Positions 52,960 to 62,534 of a stretch of 64,000 nt of DNA are shown piece by piece (position 1 is the stretch's first letter; the number at the start of each line of letters is the position of its first letter). The notes under the pieces were generated by a model, which saw only the letters and a list, made by a program, of their open reading frames with translations, was not told the DNA's origin and searched no databases. The stretch comes from Neoceratodus forsteri. Its lineage: Eukaryota > Chordata > Ceratodontiformes > Ceratodontidae. Location of the stretch: the NCBI GenBank assembly GCA_016271365.2, contig CM057451.1, positions 492,207,501-492,271,500 of the forward strand, written 5' to 3'. Both the position numbers and the translations under genes were made by a program.

Positions 52960-55135
52960 CATGATGTGGCAATACAGGACCTGGTGCTCACTAACAGGGA
53001 CAGTATTGCAGACATCAAGGTGGGAGAGCTACCTAAGGGACCAGTGATCACTGTACAGTGTGATTCAGCATGAGGAGCGCAGTGAAAGCAAACCACACAA
53101 GGATAAGGGGCCTGGACTTCAGGAGGGCAGATTTAAAAAATGGGTGAATGCTTCAGAGATGACCTAGCAGTGGGAATAGCCAGGGTGGGGTGGAGGAACA
53201 ATGAACCAACAAGGGATGACATAGTGAAGGCAGCATATCTCTACACAAAACAAGTGAGCAAAAATAACAGAGAGACCACAGTGGTTCTCCAGGAAGTGTT
53301 AAAAAGGTGAGGCTACAAGGGTAGCATTCAGAAGGTACAAAGAGACGCGGAGGAAAGAAGATAGGGAAGTGTTCCAGGAAAGGCAGAAGGAAGCAGGGAA
53401 AGCAGTGAGGGGCGCAAAGGTGCAAACCAAGGAAAGGGTAACTAAAGGGAACAAGACCTTTTTAGGTACATAAGTGAGAAGAGGAAGACAAGAGTAGGGA
53501 CTGTGAGGTTAAAAATGGCAGAGGAAAACTCTGCAGAAGAGGATCAGGAAAAAGCAGATATCCTGAATGTATAATTCTGTTCCATCTTCACAGTGGAAGG
53601 GGAAGTGGTGGACCACATAAAACAGCAGGAAAATTGGGGGTAGGGAGGCAGACACAAGTCCATTTACAGAGGAGAAAGTACTGAAAGGACTTGCAAATCT
53701 AAAAGTGGACAAAGCCATGGAACCAATGGGGCACAACCAAAGGTGTTCAGGGAACTTGGGGAGATACAGGCTGCACCTCTGACAGCCATTTTCAACAGCT
53801 CACTGGAAACAGGAATAGATCCAGAGGGCAGATGTAGTCCTGCTTCATAAAAATGGTAACAGGTAGGATGTTGGCAACTGTAGGCTGGTCAGTCTGACAT
53901 CAGTAGTGGTGAAACTAATGGAGTCACTTTTGAAGGAAAAGATTGTAGAGTATCTTGAATTCAGCAGGTTACAAGCCCTGAGGTGGTATGGATTCATGGT
54001 GGGAGGTCATATCAGACAAACCTGATAGATTTATTTGACTGGGTGACCAGGGAAATAGATCAGGATGGGGCGGTGGATGTAGCCTGCTTATTACCCCGTT
54101 GGTCACTCTCCCCTTCCCAAAATGAATTCCGTTAACCACCACCCCTCTCCCATCCAACAACCAATTTTGTACCCAATTTACCAGCTTAGCACCCACCCTC
54201 AAACTGCTCAGCTTCCTAATGAGCCTTCTATGTGATATGGTAACAAAGGCCTTAATGTCTTTATAAATAGCATGCAGAAGAGCTGGAAGGAAAGGTATGC
54301 CTCTTTGCAGATGACACCAAAATCTGCAATAGGGTGGACACCACAGAGGGGGTAGAGGAAATGTGCAGAGACCTGAGAAAACTGGTGGAGTGGTCAAGGG
54401 TATGGCAACCAGTATTCAGTGCAAAGAAATGCAAAATCTTGCACCTAGGGTACAGAAACCTAGAGGCAGAGTATGGAGGGAGAGGTCTTGATGGTCACCA
54501 AGCAGGAAAGAGGGCAGGGAGTAATCATATCTGATTACCTCAAAGTGACAAGACAGTAGGTAGGGCCAGTGGGATATTGGGGTGCATAGGAGGGTATCAC
54601 CAGCAGGAGAGGTGTGTTGCCACTTTATAGATCATTGGTGAGACCCCACCGGAGTAATGTTTCCAGTTCTGGAAGCCACATCTCAAGAAGGACATGGAAG
54701 GGGTAGAGGCCGCCCAGAGGACAACTAAAATGGTGCCGGGGCTACATCAGAAACCCTATAAGGAGAGAGACTAGGCGCCTCGATATGTACACTCTGGAAG
54801 AGAGGAGGGAGAGGGGGATACCTGATGGGGTTGAACAAAGTAGAGGAGGAAGGTATTTTTCAGAGGAGAAGATGCACAAGAACAAGAGGACATGCATTGA
54901 AACTGGAAGGGGGAAAATTTAGGATGGATGTGAGGAAGTACTCCAGAGGAGCTGGTGGGAGAGAAAACAGTGTTGGGCTTCAAGCATGCATGGGCTAGGC
55001 ACAATGGAATCTTAGATGGGAGGGGAGGTAGCCAGAGATCAGGTAGGGTCTGCGGTGAACGTATAGGCAGGAAAAAAGGGGTAGATGGATGAGCCAAGCG
55101 GTGCTTATCTGCCAACAAATTCTATGGTTCTATGA
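52960..55135 (+). mobile_element. CR1 LINE (copy 5), longest 3' part, with internal inversion
   Basis: Starts at the end of the endonuclease ('QDLVLTNRDSIADIKVGELP', 52978-53040). It runs through the linker and RT finger region (53540-54060), the active site 'VCLFADDTKICNRVDTTEGV' (54295-54355), the thumb and the C-terminal region. It ends at 55118-55135 in 'AATTCTATGGTTCTATG', the CR1 3'-terminal signature. 54091-54254 is inverted. All frames are broken. Confidence 0.85.
54091..54254 (-). other. Inverted segment inside CR1 copy 5
   Basis: In this + strand element, the RT block between 'VDVAC' and the 'NSMQKSWKE'-equivalent region reads correctly only on the minus strand, as 'RLIRKLSSLRVGAKLVNWV' and 'VVNGIHFGKGRVTNGV'. 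About 10 bp at one junction and about 35 bp at the other are missing relative to copy 3. Confidence 0.85.
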
Positions 55136-55688
55136 CCTTAAAGGAAAACAACCTGCTAGGATAGAAATAGATGGGGCAAGGTGGTTGTCAGTCAAAGGAG
55201 GGCCTGAGGACTGGTGGGATCAGCAGGGATGGAGAATATCTCAGTGAAAAGATCCTGTTTTGATGTCCTATCTATATTCTGTGCTGATGGTTTCATGAGT
55301 TAAGTTCACTCCTTAAATATCTTGAACCCGCTGTAGATCTCTCCTTGGACTTTTCTTCCCATATTTACAGTACCTTTTGGGCTGTTAACTCTAGGTTACA
55401 CCTGGCCTACAAAGCTAGAAATAATACCTATTTGTCATATACTGCTCTTGCCTAAAGTAGTGTTTTCCTAGCCTAAACTATGGCTCACTGTCTTTCATCA
55501 ATACCTAAAAAAAAATAATCGCTAAATGTGATGCATTGTCCTCTTAACTGCCTCACACACCACTGGGACCCCTTTGAAACACAAGGGTAGCTATCCCTTT
55601 CTAGTGTATGTATGTTTGCCCTGGGTTGCTTTATAGATGACTTCTTGGATCTGCCACCCCTGCCCCCCTATAGTTGAGTTTTTAAAGA
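55136..55688. other. Non-coding sequence between CR1 and DIRS
   Basis: No gene identified; ends at the left terminus of the DIRS element. Confidence 0.5.
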
Positions 55689-55890
55689 TCTTACTTCAAG
55701 AAACAGCTCTTGTAGCAGGTTACACCATTAGGACTGAAGCCGGCAGGTGCCAGGACCCAACGGAAATTTTCTAGTTAGCAGTATTCAGCGGGGACCGCCT
55801 CCGATGTTGGTCCCGCCCCCGACGTCAGGCATAATATATAAGGAGGCAGTCCCTCAGAATCCCCAGTTCTTTTCCCGCCGTCGACTCGCC
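55689..55890 (+). repeat. DIRS left inverted terminal repeat
   Basis: Begins 'TCTTACTTCAAGAAACAGC' and continues through 'GTTACACCATTAGGACTGAA' and 'GACGTCAGGCATA'. The complement of these blocks appears at 61085-61280 in reverse order. Confidence 0.9.
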
Positions 55891-56174
55891 AGCATCAGCC
55901 TCTTGGTCTTAATCTAGCGCACGACGACTAAGGACTTCTCAGAGTAGTTTTACAAAACTAACGTCCTCTCCAACTCCTTCTTCTGAGGGACACCCTTCCA
56001 AGTGTGCCTGCGGAAAACAGATCCCCTTCAAGGATCCTCATTCATCCTGCCTGTGGTGCTTAGGCCCAGACCACGACACCAAGGCCTGCTCCTTGTCAGG
56101 GGTTCAACAGCTGCACCAGGATCCGCCATGAGAAGGCACTTCAGGCATACCTTTTAGAAGAAAAACTTAGCAGG

Positions 56175-58061
56175 ATGGATAAAGAACCTTCCTCCAGAGG
56201 TGATTCTTCCTCGAAGTCCCATAAACACTGGGACAAACACTGGGAGAAGGCAAGGTCCAGATCCCCGAACCGGGCCTCGGACTCGCATAGCTCAGGCTCC
56301 ACCCGATCTGACCACTCTCCCTCCAGTGCTTGTTCTCAGCCCCCTCTGGCTAAGGTCAAGGCTACAGGCAGTTCTTCGGCTTCGCTTCAGCCCATAAAGA
56401 CTTCCAGGCCCTCGGCTTCCTCCACTCCCTCTCAGGCCTCTTCCAAGTCTTCCGAATGCCACAAGTCTTCCTCTTCTGTCCGACGTCGGAACCCCTACTC
56501 CAGATCAGTCTCTCAGGGGTCCAGATCCACCACCCAGGAAGACAAAAGACCTGACGTCCCTAAAATGGATGACGGACCCAACCGACCAAGCACCCGAAGT
56601 CGGCCAGGCATTCGCCGGAGCTGAGGACATCGGCCAAACACCAGATGTCGGCCAGGCGTTCGCCAGACCCAAAGTCATCGGCCAAGCAACCAACATCGGC
56701 CTCACGTTCACCGGAGCCGAAGACCACCCACCAGTCACCGGTGGACACCGGTCGCAGGGACTCCACGGAGGAGGACATGACATTGCCTGAAGACCAGGTG
56801 GGTGACACAGAGGACGCTGGGCTTCCGAGGGAACCTTCACCCATCCCAGAGACACCTGCGGACCTGACACCCAAACTCTGCGACAGACCACTGGCGCCAG
56901 GCCCGTCGCCGGGCATGAACATTCAAGAGGTCAAGGATCTCTTTACTTTCTGGTGGGACACCGTCCGAAAAGATGTGATCCCTGTAAAACCTCCTCCTCC
57001 TACTCCTTCACCTCCTATGCCCCCTCCACCACAGGGGCCAGCAGGATGACCACCAACCCCTAAGGAGCAGACTCCACCTCCTAGGGGTAGATCCAAGGAT
57101 CGGAGAAGGCCTCCCTCAAGATCTCCATCAGGGTCTTCCAGCCCCAAGCAACCCAGACGTCGTCGGTACACTCCGTCAGGGGAGGACTCCAGATCGGATA
57201 CCTCTGAATTCTCCAGATCTCCTTCTCCACTCAGCATCCCATCACCTGACCCACAAGACCTACCCAGGTCACCTCTGGATGATCCCTCCTTCTCTGAGAT
57301 CATGAGGCACATCCAGGACAACATGGGATGGGATGCTGAAGACCTCGATCCCAAGAGACAGCGCCTTGCCCATTATCTTTGGCAGAAAGATCCAAAGCCT
57401 GTGATATTGCCACCCTTGGTGGACACCTTCGCGGATGTCACCAAGGCTGCATGGAAGCGTCTGCACTCCACCCCCACTGTGCCGAAGAAAGCTGACCACC
57501 TGTACAAGGCTCAAGAGGGACCAGTACTTGGCACAACAATCTCTGGCTGACTCCCTGGTCATTACCGCCTCTCATGACCGGTCCCAATGACTGCAGCATA
57601 TGAGCAGACAGCCACCGGACCAGGAATCCAAACAGCTGGATGCCCTGGGAAGACGCACGTATGCGGCTGCTACATGCTCCATCCGATCCCTGAACTACCT
57701 ATCTCACATGGTACAGTTTCAGAATGCCCTGTGGGAACAGGGCCAGGACAGTGTCGACAAATTACCGGATGGCGATCAGAAGGCAAAGCTCCTAAACCTC
57801 CTCCGCATAGGGTCTGATGTGGGAACCCAAGTGCCACGAGCTGCATACGACACTTTGGATTCATCTGCCAGAGCTGCAGCTTCGGGCATCTGTCTCTGGA
57901 GGCACTCTTGGCTCCGTGTCTCCGACTTTACCCCGGACGTAGCGAAGAACATTCTTGACGTCCCATACAATGGCGAAGTACTATTTGGTGAACCCTCGGA
58001 GAAGGTTATCACCAAGCTCCAGGACACTGGGAAGGCAGTCGGATCTGTACAAGCTATGTAG
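56175..58061 (+). pseudogene. DIRS gag, frameshifted
   Basis: The start is at 56175 ('MDKEPSSRGDSSSKSHK'). The first part (to 56624) is Ser/Arg/Lys-rich with 'RSRSPN' and 'SRSVSQGSRST' stretches. It then shifts frame to 56645-57049, which is Pro/Thr-rich and ends in a Pro run, and 57302-57550 continues ('LAHYLWQKDPKPVILPPL'). The last part (57600-58061) is the conserved DIRS gag C-terminal region with 'ASGICLWRHSWLRVSDFTPD' and overlaps the RT frame. At least two frameshifts separate the parts. Structural protein assumed from position; no zinc knuckle seen. Confidence 0.75.
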
Positions 58062-59319
58062 AGATCAAGGCCTGGATTCTTTCGTAGGAACCAGAACCGT
58101 TTTCGCAGCCGGCAACAATGGCAGCAGCCACGTTCCAGCCAGCAACAGAGGGGCACCTTTCATCGTAAAGCCCAGGCCAAGTCTTCCCCAAGAAAAGGCC
58201 AGCATTACACCAAACCGGCCCAGCCTGCAGGAACCTGTGCTGCCACAACATGACTCCTTCCCGGCCCTTTCCCCATCTCTGGATCAACAGGCACAAAAGG
58301 TCGGGGGTCGCATCGCTCGCCACTTTTCAGAGTGGCAGTCAGTTACCGCCGACTGGTGGGTTCTCCAGTTGGTCAAGAAAGGTCACTTCATAGAATTTCT
58401 CAACCACCCACCAGTAAGACCTTCCCTGCTTTCCCGTTATTCAGGTCAGTACGCCCTGCTCATACAGCAGGAGGTGCTCACGCTTCTCGGAAGAGAAGCT
58501 ATAGAGCACGTACCGCGGAACCAAAGAGGTGCAGTTTACTATTCTCACTTCTTTCTGGTTCCCAAGAAGACAGGGGACCTCCGTCCGAAACTGGATCTCA
58601 GCGACCTCAACGCTTCGGTCCTATACAAACGCTTCCGCATGGTGACCCTCCCAGGTCTGATACCCATGCTCAAGCAAGGCGCCTTTCTAGCGTCCTTGGA
58701 CATGCAGGATGCTTACCTGCATATACCCATCGCTCAAGTACACAGGAAGTTTTTGCGCTTCGAGTTTCAGGGTCACCATTATCGGTTCCGAGCCCTCCCC
58801 TTCGGACTGTCATCAGCACCTCGGGTATTCACGAAGTGCATGGCGGTAGTAGTGGTGACTCTGAGGAGACAAGGCCACTACATGTTCCCCTATCTGGATG
58901 ACTGGCTTCTCATGATGCCCTCTCGGGAGGCCCTGATGTCCGCTATTCATTGTACTCAGTCTCTGTTCGAGACGTTGGGCATCATTATCAATCAAGAGAA
59001 GTCACGCCTGGTTCCGTCACAGATTCTACAGTTCATAGGCACAGTTCTGGACACCGTCCAGTGGAAAGCTTTTCTACCCCAGGACCGAGTGGAACACATC
59101 AGGTCCCTCATCAGGGACATCTTGGCAAAGAAGACCGTCCCAGCCAGACTGGTCCTTTGCCTGCTTGGACACATGGCTGCGGCCATTGCAATAGTCCCAC
59201 TAGCCCGTCTCCACTTGCGGGTAATCCAGTGGATGCTATGGGTCCAGTGGGATCAAAAGCAAGACCATCTGCAGCTCCCAATTCAGATCACGAAGGCCGT
59301 AATCCGGGATTGGCAATAG
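57955..59319 (+). pseudogene. DIRS reverse transcriptase, ended by an internal stop
   Basis: 454-codon frame. The first ~120 codons overlap the end of gag in another frame and read as linker. The RT palm and finger blocks follow: 'SHFFLVPKKTGDLRPKLDLS' (58540-58600), 'GAFLASLDMQDAYLHIPI' (first catalytic Asp; 58678-58732), 'RFRALPFGLSSAPRVF' (58783-58830) and 'YMFPYLDDWLLM' with the YLDD catalytic pair (58880-58915). The frame ends at a TAG (59317-59319) where related elements usually have Trp, and the same frame continues directly as RNase H. One point mutation therefore splits a polyprotein that copies element RNA into DNA. Confidence 0.9.
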
Positions 59320-60720
59320 TGGCTAGATTCGAAGAACCTGTCGGTGGGGGTCTCCTTCATTGTGCCATCTCCGGTTGTAATGCTCTCCACAGACGCCTCA
59401 GGACTCGGATGGGGAGCACACCTCGATGGTGTCCGGTCTCAGGGCCTGTGGACAGCCCAAGAGACTCATCTCCACATAAATGTCCTGGAAATGAGAGCAG
59501 TTCTTTACGCCCTGCAGGCCTTCCAGTTGGAGATTCCACCGGGTGCTCTTCTGTTACAAACAGGCAATTCCGTGGTGATGTATTACCTCAACAAACAAGG
59601 AGGCACCCATTCCTACCTAATTTGCAGGGAGGCCATGAGGGTGTGGGATTGGATTTTACAACACGGCGCAAACCTCATTGCTGTTCATGTCCCAGGGGTG
59701 GACAACATCATGGCAGACAGCCTGAGTCACTCTCAGGCCAGAGTCCACGAGTGGGAATTACTCCAGGAGGTAATAAAGGATCTGTTTCGCAGATGGGGTA
59801 CACCAGCGTTAGACCTTTTTGCATCCCCATACAACGCAAAACTGCCCAATTTCTGCTTGCTAGATCCAGGGCCTGGTGTTTTCTGGCGAGATGCGTTGTC
59901 CGTCTCCTGGGCAAGCAGATTCCTCTATGCCTTCCCCTCCTTTCCGGTGATCCAGAGGGTTCTTTTGAAACTTCACAGAGAGAAAGCGACGCTGATACTT
60001 ATCGCGCCGTTTTGGCCCAGGCAGCTCTGGTTCCCTCTTCTACATCAGCTGTTCCGGGAACCTCCAGTGCCTCTGTCAATCAGCTCTCACTTGCTGTCTT
60101 AGGAGACAGGCTTCTTGGTCCATCCAGACCTTCGTTCACTGAACCTGCACGCTTGGCTCCTAGAGACATAGCCATTATGTGATACGGGGTCTCGCAAGAG
60201 GTAGCAGACGTTCTAGCAACTGCTGGAAAACCGGCCACTCATGCTACGTACATCATGAAATGGTGCAGATTTTGCCTCTGGGCTCAAGCACGGGGGTTTT
60301 CGCCAATGGATTGTCCTGAAAGGGTGGTCCTGGACTACCTCCTGTCTCTTTTTCAGACAGGCTTGGCCTGCTCCTCGATAAAAGTACACCTTTGTGCTAT
60401 CTCAGCCTATCACACTACTATAGGCCAACGTCCCATATCTCAGCTGGACACGGCATGAGCCTTCTTGAGAGGTGTCCTCCACCTTAGACCTCCGATTAAG
60501 GATCCTATTCAGCTTTGGGATTTACCCTTTGTCCTGGAGCAGCTTACGCTGCCACCTTTTGAGCCAGCCACGGATTGCGACCTACGTCTCCTTACATGGA
60601 AGACGTTGTTTTTAGTTGCCGTTACTTTGGCTAGAAGAATTTTGGAACTTCACAAACTGATGTGCAGCGGCTACTTGGAGCACTGTGCACACCTTCATCA
60701 GACATTATAGCCTGGACGTT
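58950..60720 (+). pseudogene. DIRS tyrosine recombinase ORF, overlapping RT/RNase H, deleted
   Basis: This frame is open for 410 codons (58950-60182) in a different phase from RT/RNase H. After a TGA (60180-60182) it leads directly into recombinase sequence: 'MKWCRFCLWAQARGF' and 'VLDYLLSLFQTGLACSSIKV' (N-terminal core-binding region), a second stop at 60456-60458, then 'LLTWKTLFLVAVTLARRILE' (box I with the catalytic Arg). After 'ILELHKLMCSG' it jumps to sequence whose shifted frame reads 'TFIRHYSLDVASRRRAGF', the C-terminal block with the likely nucleophile Tyr. The intervening stretch with the His-x-x-Arg motif is absent. Overlap of the recombinase frame with RT/RNase H is known for DIRS elements. 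Confidence 0.75.
59322..60102 (+). pseudogene. DIRS RNase H plus downstream domain
   Basis: Same frame as the RT, after the stop. 'LSTDASGLGWGAHLDG' has the first RNase H Asp and 'HINVLEMRAVLYAL' the Glu. The next conserved block reads 'LLQTGNSVVMYYLNKQGG'; related elements have T-D-N where this has T-G-N, so the catalytic Asp appears lost. 'VPGVDNIMADSLSH' contains the last conserved Asp. After RNase H, 'GTPALDLFASPYN' and 'LYAFPSFPVIQRVLLKL' correspond to the methyltransferase-like domain of vertebrate DIRS elements. I see that domain only as a sequence pattern. Confidence 0.85.
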
Positions 60721-60846
60721 GCATCGAGGCGAAGAGCAGGTTTTGGTCTAGCAGTCCTTCAAGGACTTCTGTCCTAGGCTTAGGTTCTACTAGGATTTCT
60801 ACCTTCCCTCCTCCCAGTGGTGTGGGATTTTCACTATTGCTTGGGA

Positions 60847-60960
60847 ATCAGTCCTAATGATGTAACCTGCTGCAAGAGCTGTTTCTCGAAGTAAGATAGT
60901 ACAGTTACGTAAGAACTTACCATAACAGTAGACCTTCGAGAACAGCTCTTGCAGCAGGTA
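60847..60960. repeat. DIRS internal complementary region
   Basis: 60847-60896 is the complement of the left terminus ('GTAACCTGCTGCAAGAGCTG' vs the start at 55697). 60898-60945 is the complement of the extreme right end ('AGTACAGTTACGTAAGAAC' vs 61300-61319). The two halves abut near 60897, as expected of a DIRS circle junction. Confidence 0.9.
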
Positions 60961-61084
60961 CTTTCCCTCCCACCATCCCCGCTGGAGGTAGATTTTTGTT
61001 CCGATATCCTTCTCCTAGGATCAGGTGTTTTCTACACCACTCTGATGGTCATTTGATGGTGGATCCTCGGTCTCCTCTTCTGAT

Positions 61085-61319
61085 GTCTTCCAGCAGCCAG
61101 GAGTCTCTGGCAGGAGAACTGGGGATTCTGGCCTCCATATGTACTATGCCTGACGTCGGGGGTGGGACTGACGTCAGAGGCAGTCCCCGCAGAATACTGT
61201 TAGCTAGAAAATTTCCGTGGGGTTCTGGTGCCTGCCAGCTTCAGTCCTAATGGTGTAACCTGCTGCAAGAGCTGTTCTCGAAGATCAACTGTTACGGTAA
61301 GTTCTTACGTAACTGTACT
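61085..61319 (-). repeat. DIRS right inverted terminal repeat
   Basis: Complement of the left ITR with extra terminal bases ('AACTGTTACGGTAAGTTC' and on) that are repeated only in the internal complementary region. Confidence 0.9.
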
Positions 61320-62534
61320 GTCTCTCATCAGAACTACCGTACAACATGACTGTGATGTCACTGTTACCCTAATGATAAATCCTCACTCGTAGTCCCAAAG
61401 GCTACTAGTAAAATAGATCAGGCCTTTGCAGCTTTTGCACCTACACTTTGGAATTGCTGGTTTGCTGCTCCTCCTTACATTATTTCTTCAGAAGGGCTCC
61501 ATGGGACCATCTACAGACATCTTCAGCATGTAAGTGCACTTGACACACATTATTTTAATGATGTATCTTATTACTGTTGCCTACCTATATTAACTAGGTT
61601 GGTTCATGTTCTGCGCAGTTTACCTGGTTAGTTGCTGCCTTCTGCTCTATTAGCGCTAGGGCTTATTGTTTCTTGCCTAATAACTTACTGAACTGGTTTG
61701 ATCCTATTTTGTTGTCTTTGATCATTGTTTAACTAATTTCAGTTCTTTGCTGCTGACTTGCTTTTGCCCCTATTGTATTATAGATCCTTCCTGTACTTTG
61801 CTTGGTGTAGCATTTTTCTCTGTAATCCCCCACATCATTCCTGAATAAAGGCACGTGTTTGTCTAGTTTGCTTATGTGGTCGAGAAAAACTAAATAAATT
61901 CATGTAATTCCTGGGGAGAAGGGGGCTGTCCACTGGTCCAGCTGTAGTGATCTAGCACTATGGACCTGGGTTTGGGAGTGTTGGCACCTGGGCCACTGTA
62001 ACTGTGGACTGCTGCACTGAGAGAGGGATGTACTGCACCTGTGATTGCAGCAGTCCCTGTGGTGGACTAGAGAGATACAAATGGGAAGCTGCAGCTGACT
62101 GGGCCTGTCCCAGGCATGGTACGGCTCAGTGTAGGTGTAGGTTTGTTACAGGAGAAATTGGGGGTGGGGTGAGATCAACCTCCATTGTCTCAGTGATGGT
62201 TGCCAGTGCTGCTGTGCCCCACTCCACATAAAAGGGCTGCGTGATGGTGTTGGGGCTGGGAGATCTTCATTAAACCAGAGCAGGGTGACAGACCAAATGG
62301 ACAAAAACCTGTGTGTAAAAGAAGGTTCCTGTGGAGGTAATGAAGTGTCTCCCTATTAGAAAGAGCAAGAGTTAAAGCAGTATTTTAAAAAGGAACATAA
62401 ACTTGGCTTTGACTTTCTTACTTTTTTTTTTAATTAGTGCATCGGTCATTCTAGCCACAACTCCTGTCAGTTCCCATTCCCTTTTGCCACCACTCAGCCC
62501 CATCTGCGGAACTGACTACTAGTATTAAGAATCC
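61320..62534. other. Non-coding sequence downstream of DIRS
   Basis: Begins with sequence resembling the L2 RT C-terminal region (61480-61600 'GTAAGTGCACTTG'; weak), an AATAAA at about 61844, then a G-rich stretch at 61900-62280 that could be an LTR or UTR but has no paired copy in the window. No gene identified. Confidence 0.4.

Larger units (their letters stand above)
55689..61319 (+). mobile_element. DIRS-type tyrosine-recombinase retrotransposon, nearly full length
   Basis: About 5.6 kb. Inverted terminal repeats: left about 55689-55890, right about 61085-61319. An internal complementary region at 60847-60945 has one half complementary to the left end and the other half complementary to the right end. 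This split-end arrangement, without LTRs, is diagnostic of DIRS elements, which are thought to replicate through a circular intermediate and insert by a tyrosine recombinase without target duplication. Order: gag (56175-58061), RT (57955-59319), RNase H and downstream domain (59322-60102), tyrosine recombinase in an overlapping frame (58950-60720). Stops, frameshifts and a recombinase deletion make it inactive. Confidence 0.92.

Noticed and set aside
58332..58901. 189-codon frame overlapping the RT
   Set aside because: Same phase as the recombinase frame but ends in a stop before it; no motif of its own, so not listed as a separate gene.
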